From Neelides folsomi (Eukaryota > Arthropoda > Collembola > Neelipleona > Neelidae), in assembly GCA_034687125.1 (NCBI GenBank), contig JAQGBZ010000475.1, positions 1-43,563 on the forward strand: a stretch of 43,563 bases of DNA, written 5' to 3'. How positions within the stretch are numbered: the stretch's first letter is position 1; every line of letters begins with the position of its first letter. The position numbers were made by a program, and so were the translations under genes. Shown here piece after piece: positions 14,101-24,500 of this stretch. Under the pieces are notes generated by a model that saw nothing but the letters and a program-made list of their open reading frames with translations, was not told where the DNA came from and made no database searches.

Positions 14101-17100
14101 TTCATTAAAAATCTTTCAATACGTCGACTTATTGATAAGAAAATCATAAAAATTATTGATAAAAATAAAACATTAGCATTATAATTAACCTCCCCGTTGG
14201 GATTTTGATTTTGAGCTTTGAGACAATCCCATATAGGAACAATCCACTTTCCGGTGAAAACTCGAAAAACCATAAAAACGGCATATCCAAAATGATCAAA
14301 TCTCCATCTAAAATTGATAAAGCATAACAAATTTAAATGTGTATATGACTGTGTATATGAAATTAAGATATTGAGCTTATATTATAACTTTATAGATTGT
14401 TTATTACGGCGGCAATTCAACTAATTCAATTTCAGCTTCTGTGCAATTAAATCCACAAAAGGACTTTTTTGTATAAATGTTTCCTAAAAAATTCATTCCG
14501 AATAGAGAAAATGTAAAAATAATAATTGTTAAAAGAAGTGTTAAATTGCCGAGAGCTTTGAAACTTGAGAAGATAATGTTTAATAAAACTTTCATTGTTG
14601 TCATAAATTGAGCCAGTTTGAAAACCCGAAGCTGCAAAAATATTTGTTGTGTTGTTGATTATATCAAAATTTTAATTTTTTATGCTCATTTTATTTACCA
14701 GTCTAAATGCTCTCGCAGCGTTGTTTGTACCACCGTCAAAAACCAAATTAATTATTATTTCAACCCATGAGGGAGCGACAATTAAAAAATCAAAAATGTT
14801 CCAATTTGATTTGAAAAAATTTATGCCAAAAGCGTGTAGTTTTAAAATTAATTCGATTGAAAATATTATCGTAAATGTCTAATAATATGAGATTATTATT
14901 TGTAAAATCAAATTATAATTTATTGAAATACGTATTAATTTAACTAACATAATTTCCATATTTGCAAATATCTTCTAAAAGTTTTGGAGCTTGATCAAAT
15001 TCCATAGCGAGCAAGAACGTATTTAATACAATGCAAAATGTGATTGCGCTTTCAAAGTACTTGTTGTGTAAAAATGCTGAAATATTTATTTTCCATCTTT
15101 GCATTAAACTGAATTCTTCTTTATTCAATTTAGCATTTAACAAGGAAACGAATATTTCTGCATGTTGATTTCCCTTCGTACGATTTTCTTTCATTGGATC
15201 ATTTACGTTTAAATTATTTTCAATCTGCTCATTTACATTTAAATTATTTTCAATCTGATCATTTACATATTTTTCATCGTGTTTATTGTATTGTTGTGTT
15301 CTTGTTTTTTGTACTGATTTCTTTTTCTTATATGTTGCACGTCTTAAATCGGAATTTTTTCTCAATTCAAATTTATTTAATTTTGAATGAGGCGCCAGAT
15401 GCTTTATATGCAATATCCACGGTCCATTAAATTCAAATGTTGAGTCATTTCGATGAAATGCCAATTTGTCATTTTTTGATAAATTATTCTAATCAATGAA
15501 ATTTTAAAAATTTATACACCAAAATTCAAAAAATCGCATTATTTATAAATATGGTAAAAAATTACCTTGAAATTGGCAACTTCAATTTCGTAACTCATAG
15601 AAACAACTGCAAGAATCATATTAATAAGATAAAACGTGCCAAAAAATACAACGATCAAAAAGTAAAAAACAGAAAATATTCCAGTTGTTGAAAGAACCTA
15701 AATGAACTTAAATGTATTTTAAACCTCTTTATTTATTTAATTAGTTATTGGATATTATTTACAAGTTCAAAAGGTCTATCCCAATAGTCTTGCGTCACAA
15801 CCCAAAATGTCATTAGATAGGATTTAAAGAAATTATCATACGACGACCATCCATGATCAGGATTTTGACCCAAATTGCTCATACACGTGTAACCCATTGG
15901 ACATTTCCTTTATATAATGAAATTCTATTTATTCATTATATAGATTAAATCAGATTAAATCAAAGTAAATTATTAAATTACCTTTGAAGAAAACTTCCGT
16001 TTCCACAAGGTAAATATTCTTCTTCTGGAAAATTCCGCTTTAACCAATTATTTGGATTTTGTGACCAACTTAATAAAAAAGTTTGATTGAATAAATGGTA
16101 AATTATACCAATATTATTAATTGTATTCAAGGCATTAATTTTATTACTTATAGTACAAATTATTAAAATTTAAATCTTCTGGTTCAATTCTTGAATTATT
16201 ATAAAAATCAGCTAAGCCGCCTTTATCCATTAAACATTTCTGACTCAATTTCCCAGCAAAAAACTCCAAAGCAATTAAAGATAAAATTGTGATGCAGAAA
16301 ACAGAAAGAATCATCACTTCAAAAAGGTGAACAATAGAGCTACATAGAGAACTGCTCATTGTTTTTAAATCTAAAAGTGATTCAAATTATTTTATGGAAG
16401 CAGCGTATTTATATATTTGAAAACGTCAAACATACAAGTTAATTAAACCATTACTTGGAATTAAATAAATTGTTTTCAAAATTCTTAAAACCCTGAAGGA
16501 TCTCAATAAATTAATGTCGAATAAATATTCTAATTCAAATAATTGAGTTCCAATTGCTAAGTAAGAAGTGACAAGACAAATAAAATCAAGTAAATTCCAT
16601 TTATTTCTAAAGAACGAATATTCATTTAAAATTAATCCCCTTGCAACAATTCTTAATACAATTTCCAATGTGTAAATAATCACAAAAGCCATCCTGTAAA
16701 GTAAAATAACTTTAATGAATTTTATACATAATGTTATGTGTAATTTGATATGAGAATTATACATGTTAATTTACTCAATTATGAAGTTTCGATTTTTTAT
16801 TTTTATATTTGTAATATCGTTAGATTCTTCTTCATGATGTTCAGTCGCAAGAAATAGAAAATTTAAAAATAAAATGAAAATAAGAAAAACATCAGTCATT
16901 TGATTCGTAACAATTGATATAGCAAAATTTCGTAATTTGCTAAATGGCCCAAACAGGAATAAAGAATTGGAATAGCTGAAACGTTCTACGTGGATTTTTC
17001 CAAATTTCTTGTTGATGACACAAAACGTCTAAATATAAGGTATGTAAAAAAATTTAGTTAAAAATCAAAATTGTATTTATATTAACCTCTTCAAAATTAT

Positions 17101-17191
17101 AAGGATCAATTTCTTCGATTGGAGATCCGAAATTAATTTCCTTGTTCTTGTCATCATTAATAAAATATTCTTTGTATGTATTTTTTGCCAT
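8190..17191 (-). CDS. Four-domain voltage-gated cation channel, NaV2/DSC1-type, DKEA pore (copy 1)
   Basis: The 26 exons are 17087-17191, 16775-17028, 16455-16693, 16148-16370, 15982-16068, 15763-15907, 15566-15697, 14949-15488, 14699-14878, 14408-14631, 14190-14307, 13956-14075, 13796-13867, 13584-13718, 11721-12113, 11457-11588, 11213-11392, 11030-11152, 10743-10934, 10500-10654, 10247-10380, 9977-10152, 9304-9533, 8932-9219, 8590-8809 and 8190-8501. All have GT-AG ends and matching phases; the product is 1702 aa. Four repeats of six membrane segments are present. S4 helices include [12 protein letters not shown] (DI), ARAFRLLRVFK (DII), [12 protein letters not shown] (DIII) and [17 protein letters not shown] (DIV). 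Pore loops are [22 protein letters not shown] and TAAGW, so the filter is D-K-E-A. DII S6 reads [13 protein letters not shown], with Lys where the family has Asn. The III-IV linker reads [12 protein letters not shown] in place of an IFM/MFM-type gate. The C terminus has an IQ-like helix ([13 protein letters not shown]). By family this is a plasma-membrane cation channel; the DII Lys suggests Na+ preference (inference). Confidence 0.93.
9559..9915. mobile_element. MITE-like inverted-repeat element in a channel intron
   Basis: Inverted ends TGGCTCATTCCCACT and AGTGGGAATGAGCCA flank about 357 bp, with a possible ATA duplication on both sides. The interior has repeated GTCTTTTAC motifs in both orientations and a perfect 20-bp palindrome at 9762-9781. 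It lies in the intron between the exon for DIV S1-S4 and the S4-S5 exon of channel copy 1. It has no coding capacity of its own. Confidence 0.7.
12912..13568. mobile_element. Long-inverted-repeat MITE, family A, with 8-bp target duplication
   Basis: A 657-bp element is flanked by the direct repeat TTTAAAAA (12904-12911 and 13569-13576). The ends are GGTATTGACTAATCCG and, inverted, GGGGACTGATTAATCTG. The two arms are largely complementary over hundreds of bases, including CCTTTTATCCGTTTGCCACC and its complement. A second copy lies at 24346-24949. The 8-bp duplication fits hAT-like, Merlin-like or P-like transposition; no transposase is encoded. It sits in the II-III linker intron of channel copy 1, with its right end only about 15 bp from the donor at 13583. 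Confidence 0.88.
15201..15270 (-). repeat. 30-bp in-frame repeat in I-II linker
   Basis: Two tandem 30-bp units (15201-15230 and 15231-15260) plus a partial third encode the 10-residue repeat VN(D/E)QIENNLN in the cytoplasmic linker between domains I and II of channel copy 1. The second channel lacks it. Confidence 0.9.
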
Positions 17192-17595
17192 TATACTAAT
17201 TAATCAATAAACGGATGACACAGATTTAACATAAATTCTATTGTAAAGTATTTTATGAAAATTTCATATTCAGTAACTTTACTTAATTAATAAACTTTAA
17301 TAGTAGTTTTACATTTATATTGTGTAATTCAAGAGTCACACTCACAACTTAAAAAAACATGCCGAATGATAAGAGATATTTATGAACAAATATAACTAAC
17401 AACAAACGGGAAAGTTTAATATTTATCAAATTATAAATAAAGAATAATATTTAAATTTGTAAGGAAAAATATTTTATTCTAATTTGGTTTTCCGTCATAG
17501 CCAGAATAATCTTAATTTTTCTTATGAATAAAAGGAAGGTTTGCATTTTTGCATAAATGTATTACGATAATATTTATGAAACAAATTTACGAATA

Positions 17596-18096
17596 GCATT
17601 CGGCTAGTCTGCAAACCATGGGTCACCATGGGTTTTCCATGGTTTTCCATTCAGCACCATGGTTTTTTTCTCAGAACCATGGTTCTTTTAATGTTAATTT
17701 TCATATGTCAGAAACCATGAACCATGATTTCACTATGGAAAACCATGCAGAAACATGGTTCAACATGATGCAACCCAAGGTTCACATGGTTCATATAAGA
17801 AACATGGTTCAACATGGTGCGACCCATGGTTCACATGATGCAAAGTGGTGCGGTTTCAGTGTCCATGGTTCACATGGAGAGAACCATGGTGTTTTATGGT
17901 TCATTTTTAAGAATTTTTCCATGGTTCGGTGACCCATGGTTCTGCATGGTTTTCCATAGTGAAATCATGGTTCATGGTTTCTGACATATGAAAATTAACA
18001 TTAAAAGAACCATGGTTCTGAGAAAAAAACCATGGTGCTGAATGGAAAACCATGGAAAACCCATGGTGACCCATGGTTTGCAAACTAGCCGAGTGC
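17596..18096. mobile_element. CCATGG-rich foldback element
   Basis: A 501-bp element is flanked by TA on both sides (17594-17595 and 18097-18098). Its ends, GCATTCGGCTAGT and ACTAGCCGAGTGC, are inverted. The inverted arms extend about 165-170 bp each with few mismatches. The whole element, including the central part, is studded with CCATGG/ACCATG motifs on both strands. A 104-codon open frame inside (17618-17932) is a by-product of this repeat. The TA flanks suggest a mariner-like MITE. It lies a few hundred bases upstream of the start codon of channel copy 1. Confidence 0.85.
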
Positions 18097-18574
18097 TAGC
18101 CAAATTTACTAATGTGTGATATGATTCCTGACTAAATGAATAATTATAACCAGAATATTCGAAATCATTTTAAATATCAAAAATTATAATGATTAATATA
18201 TATTATATTTAAATTGGGTAGTTGAGTAATAAATACTAAGCAATAAAATAATCCAATAATACATTTTTATTTTTTTATTCAATCTGAAACTGATCGTTAA
18301 ATTTACATTTACAATTAATATGAGTTAGTTTCAAAAATGAGAATATCTATATAATTAAATAGGCATTGGTTAATATCTTAAGGCTATCAATAGTAAGTAA
18401 TAAGTAACATAACTTTAACATTTAATATAAATTACGCGGTTATATTATGCCATAAGTAATTAGAGTAATTACAATCATCCACAGAATATTATTAATTTTA
18501 TTTAAGAACCATAACCATAATATCATTTAAAGTTTCTTATTATATTATATTCGTATATATTTCGGACTGTACAT

Positions 18575-18580
18575 TTTATT
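18575..18580 (-). terminator. Polyadenylation signal of channel copy 2
   Basis: AATAAA on the minus strand immediately follows the TAA stop (18581-18583). This would give a very short 3' UTR if used. Confidence 0.4.
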
Positions 18581-21500
18581 TTAAGAAAAATTCACAAAAA
18601 ACATTCCGTGGCGTTTTTTATTTTTGGGCGTATTTGCCTTATTAGACTTTTTCGACTTATGGCTACTTTTTCTATCTAATGACCTTTGAATTGCTCTCAA
18701 AATTATTCTTCCAGCATTCTTTTCAATTTTTAATGTTCTGGTTGATGACACTTTCTTGAGGTTTTTTCGAATCGGGTACTTTTTCTTGAATTTATTTTCT
18801 ATTTCTTCGTTGATCTATAAATTATAATTCAAATTAATGAAAAATAAAATTATTATAAATTTTGACCTTTCTAAATTCCTCAGTTTCATCCAAAGGGCAA
18901 ATTGCATATTTCACAAGTGCGCAAATCACATCCATACAATGAAATTTATTTCCTTCATAAATTGGCAAATCCAAAAGGGAAATTGCAATTTCATTTGGTT
19001 TTGGAAACCCTAATGGTTTGTCAAGGATTGCTAAAAATTCTGATAATTGTCCAACGTCTATCAGTTGTGTAGCTTTTGGATCAAATCTAAAAAGTTTGCA
19101 TTTATTAATTATTTTAAATGTCCTCATATTTAAAAATAATTTATTAGAAATAAAACACCTTGACCATATGCGGTAAAATAATTCAAATTCTTCTTCCGTG
19201 ATTTCAATTTCGCTTTTCTTTTTGATTAGGTTAAAGTTTTCGATAATAATTGCAGAATACATGTTAATTATAATGTTAAAACATATGAATATATAAGATA
19301 CCATATAAATAGTTAATATTAATCTGTTAATGCATTGAGGTTCTCCGTTTTCTCCACATTTAAGTTTCCTGTAATTTCCACAATCTGGTGAAGGACTTTG
19401 TGTAAGAGAATCATAAAGACCATTCCAACCAGCAGCAGTCATGATACTATTATTATCATTTGTAAAAGTAATAAATAATACATATAGGTAGGTAATATAG
19501 TAATAGGTATTAATATACATGGTGAGCCATTTATTGATTTATTTTTAATATAAACAATTGTATAAAAAAGAGCAACTTATTGCCCACCCTGTATATAAAA
19601 AGTTTGAATTTCAAAATATACAAAAGTTTGAAATACCGAAATAAAAGCAAACAAGATTTTGCAAAAGTTTGGAAATTTATAATATCATCATATGTATTAA
19701 ATTCAACTGCATGACCAAATAAATTCATGCCGATAGTTGCATAAATAAACGTAATTAAGGCCAGTAATGTAAATACGTTAAAAAATGCAGGAATGGAAAC
19801 CATTAATGTTAACAAAAACCGTCGTAAAATGTTGAAACTCTTTTTATAGAAAAATTGATTAATATTCTTAAAAATGATTAAATTTCTTAAAATGTAAAAC
19901 ATGATTTTGTCAAGTTTTGTAATAATAACCTTCATAAGTCGAAAAATCTTCCATATACGGAAAAATCTTAAAACATTAAAAATTGTTCTGTCAAAATTTT
20001 TGTATTTGACAAACAGTGTCAGAGCAGAATTCACCATCAGAATAAAATCGAATATATTCCAAGAAATAATAAAATAAAATTGTCTCAGACCAATTATTTT
20101 TATGACAAATTCTAAAAATGCAAATCATGGCCATTTCTCAAATAGTTATTTTAATTTAACCGTTATGTAAGGTAAACAATTTAAATTTATTTACCTAAAA
20201 AATAAATAGCAAAGAAAAATTTATCAAATCCTTCTAAAATCTCCTTTTGGTATTCAGTTTGATTTGCGTGTAAAAAACACATTTGAAAAATGTTGAAAAC
20301 AATCATAACACAGATAAAAATTTCTAATCTATTTGTAAAATATTAAATTACTATTCAGACAACTTTTTTATATTAAAGATAGTGTAATATGGGCTAACAT
20401 TCGGAATCTCTGCAAAACCATGGTTTTTCTATGGTTCAAAACCATGTTCCATGGTTCCAGCGTTCATTTGAATAGGAATGATGATTAGCGCCATCTAACC
20501 TAACCTAGCCTAACATATAAGAATAGGGAAACATGGTGCCCCATGGTTCTAGCATGGTTTTGCAGAGACTCCGAATCTCAGCCGTAATTATGTATATATG
20601 CAAATGTAATTTTTACCTGTTTGATATTGTAATTTTATAAAAGAAATTTAGAAAGTTATTCAATGGAATTGGAATTATTTTAATTGGTTTTCTTGCTAAG
20701 AATTTTTTAATAAAAGTATAATAATTTTTTTGACTTGGTGTTAAAAGTGTTTCAATCAATTTTCCACCATTCTAAATAATAAGATCAATTAATCGGTTTT
20801 CCCCAAATCAAAATTTGAATTTCTTACTTCCTTTTTTATTGCGTTGAAATTGTTGATTATGACACTAATCAATAGATTTATGGTTAAATAAGATCCGAAC
20901 ATTATAAAAACAATATAAAAAACATGATATGAAATGTTTCTGTCCGCCATATGGTGTTCATCTTTTTCACCAAAATCAACAGATGGTTTTGCAACTTCAA
21001 ACCAACCCTCGAACGTTGCCTGGTAAAAGATCGTAGTATATCTAAACAAATTAATTTGATGTTTCCCACCATTAATAGTAATAGTAATAATTAAATTACA
21101 GTTTGATAAAGTGCCAAATATCCTTCAAAAACGTTGTCAAAATTTGGTACAAAATTGACCCAAGAATAATTATTTGATAGTGAAAGATTGCAACATTCAT
21201 TTTTATTGTGAACTTTAATTCCCTAAGTTAAATATTATAACTTTATAACATATATGATATATCAATGGGTATTTATTATTAAAATGAAATCTGTTCATTT
21301 TTTATAATTTACATCAAAATCATCCATGTTTTGTCTATAAGGAACATTTTTTCCATTTAAGTCAATACAGCGATAAAATTTCCCTTTAAAAAGTTGAACT
21401 CCAACAAGTGAGAAAATGAGCCAAAACAAAAGGCACACTAAAACGACATTTAAAATTCCCGGAATAGCTTTAAGTAGTGAATAAACTATTATCTGAAAAC

Positions 21501-24500
21501 ATATTAAAATGATTTGATAAACTTCAATCAAAAGATTAAAATTGTTAATTGTTAACTTACTTTCATTCCTTGCCATCTAGATATAATTCTTAAAGGTTTT
21601 AAAGCATGTAATAAATTTAAAATCATCATTCCTGCTGTTGTTTTCATTTCAGATGATTTTGACTTAAGGTGTAATCCATCATAATATAAATATATGGAAC
21701 AGATCTATATTCATAATTTGATATATATTAAGAAATACATTGTTTAATACTATTTCCATTGCATATAGGTATACCTAATATATTAGGTATGCATGTAATA
21801 CATAATATATATATAACACATATATATATAACTCACAATAAGAATAAATGCATCTAATGAATACCAGAAATTTGTAAAATAATTATAAACTCCCAACGCT
21901 ACGAGTTTTATGACAAATTCGATGAGAAATAAAATATTGAATATTACATTTAAGTAATATAACGTGTATTTTAGATCCGTTTTCTCGACCAGATAAATAT
22001 CATCAAAGCACAATGTAATACTTGAAATAAAAATGACAAAAAGCATAAACCACTCAAATGCAGCATTGTTTACAATGTTTGCACATAATTGTCTTAAAGG
22101 ATAAACTTTTCCTATTTGAGATTCTTTATTGCTTGGATCAATTTCCTGTGTATAAAATGACATTATTTAAAAGCTGTTATGAATCGAAAGAAAAACTTAT
22201 CATAAAAACTTATTATTTAAATTCTATTACGTCAGTTGAAATCCCAGATTTGATTTTTTCACTCTTTTTCCAATTTTCCATTTTGGCAATTGCTTTTTCT
22301 GCTACGATTCTTCGATTCTTTATAATTACCAAGTTTGTCATATGTCGAAAATTTTCAATTCCAGAAGTTTTATTTATTATTTTCTAATTGGATTTTTATT
22401 TAATTAAAATTGGCGAATTATATAGGTAGTAGTGTTATGCATTTATCTTTGTATTTATATTTTTAAGTAAAAACCTCTTGTTTATTCAAAATAGCATCAC
22501 TGGTTATTCTTTTAAACTCGTTTAACATGCTTTCATGTTTCTCCAAACTTTTCTAGTAAAATCAATACAGATGAAAAATTATCATAATATAGAAATACGA
22601 AAAGATTATAAAATCAAATTAAGTTTTTAAAATATTTTACTTTTCGTTGAGATTCCATTTCATCTTCGCTAAAGCTATTGCTCAGTAAAGCAATAAATAA
22701 TTTTAAAACGACAAAGTTTCCTATTGAAATCAAGGGAATGAAAAATGCATAGCATTTCCACTGTCAAATCATCAAAAAATTATACAATTATACTATTTCT
22801 ATTTATTAGTAAAGTAAATATATTATAAATTACTACCTGATCATCTTTTAGAACTTTAATACAATCCCATATCGGTATAATCCACTTTCCAGCAAAAACT
22901 CGAAAAACCAAGAAGCTCGAATAAAAAAAATTGCCAATTCTCCATCTAAAGTTTCAAACATGATAATTCAATAGTTTATATTTCTTTTTATAAAAAATCG
23001 AAATTCAAATTACCCGGGTAGCTCATAGGCGTCTTCTTCATCTTCGGAACAACTTATTCCACAAAATGATTTTTTCGTATAAGCGTTGCCAAAAAGCGCC
23101 ATTCCAATAAGAGCAAAAGTGAAATTTAGAATTGTCAAAAGAATTGACAAATTCATAAGTTCACTTAAACTTAATACGATAATATTAAGAAGAATTTTCA
23201 TTGTAGGCCAACGTTGGCCCAATTTAAATATTCTAAACTAGAATGATAACCAAAGATGATTTTATTGTGAAATAGTGAATTCTAGCATAAATAAATATAA
23301 TTGGTAATTGCTATTCATTCAGTAATTGGTATTCATTAATATTTTATCTTTGATAAATGAGAAAAATAAAAAAATAAAATTACCAATCTTAAAGCTCTAA
23401 AACCATTACTTGTAACAATATTAATATTCATTTGAGTCTTTCGAGTAAATAAATCGATTATGATTTCAATCCACGAAGCTACAAAAATGGCCAAATCCAG
23501 CAAATTCCAACTTGAGTTGAAAAACAATTTTTGGAAAGCAAAAAGTTTCAAAATGATTTCGATAGTGAAAATTATATTGAATGTCTAAATAACGATAAAT
23601 TTTTATATTTTAATTTAATCATTGTCCAGTTTTTGGTTTAATGTTAGCGTATGGGATTGTTAGTAGGAAATTTAAAATTCAAAAAAACTTGCATGATTTC
23701 CGTAAAAACAAATATTTTCTAAATTTTTTTCCGATTCTAAAGCCAACAATAATGTATTCAAAACAATAGAGACGACAATTATTTTCTCGAAATAAGAATG
23801 ATACAAAATAAACCCTATTTTGATTTGGCATAACTTCAAATACGAAATTGGGTCTGTCTTTATTGTTTGGATATTCTCATTAACTTCATCGTTAAATTTA
23901 TCAGAATTATAATAATTTGCATTAGACACAATATTACTTTTTTTAGTTTCGTCTCGTTCCATTGATTTACCTAATTTATAACGCAATTAAAACATTTAAA
24001 CTAAACATATACTAGGCACAATATGCACAATATTACATACATATGATATACTTTTATAATATATGTACCATACACATTTATGTACAATGTGTTTTATTAT
24101 TAGTAAAAACTTTTTACCTTTTCTTGCAAATCTCTTTCGAATATTTTGAGTTTTAATTTTGCTCGAAACTTTTCTTAACCTTGCATTGACTTTTCTTTCA
24201 AATTTCTTTGTTAATGAATCTCGTGTCAAAAGTTTCGGTGTAAATTTCCAACATTTATCAATTTCAAAGTTTAAATCGTTTTGATGAAAACACAATGTTT
24301 CTCTTTTTGAAAATGAGATCTAAAGAACAAATTTTACATTGAATTGGTATTGACTAATCCGCCACCCCTTGCGAACTGCCACCCCCTCGTAACTTTTTAA
24401 TTCTTAAGAATTCCGCCATTGCCATACCTTGTAGAAATGTTCCCCACATTCCCCCTTCCTAAAGTCTATTTGCCACACCCGGGAATTTTCATCCGTTTTC

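Larger units (their letters stand above)
17192..18580. other. Spacer between the two channel genes
   Basis: This is the 5' flank of copy 1 and the 3' flank of copy 2. Apart from the foldback element at 17596-18096 I see only AT-rich DNA. No coding exon and no clear core promoter motif can be supported. Whatever drives copy 1 must lie here or in its own introns. Confidence 0.6.

Noticed and set aside
17618..17932. 104-codon plus-strand open frame
   Set aside because: It lies wholly inside the CCATGG foldback element; the reading frame is a product of the repeated motif.
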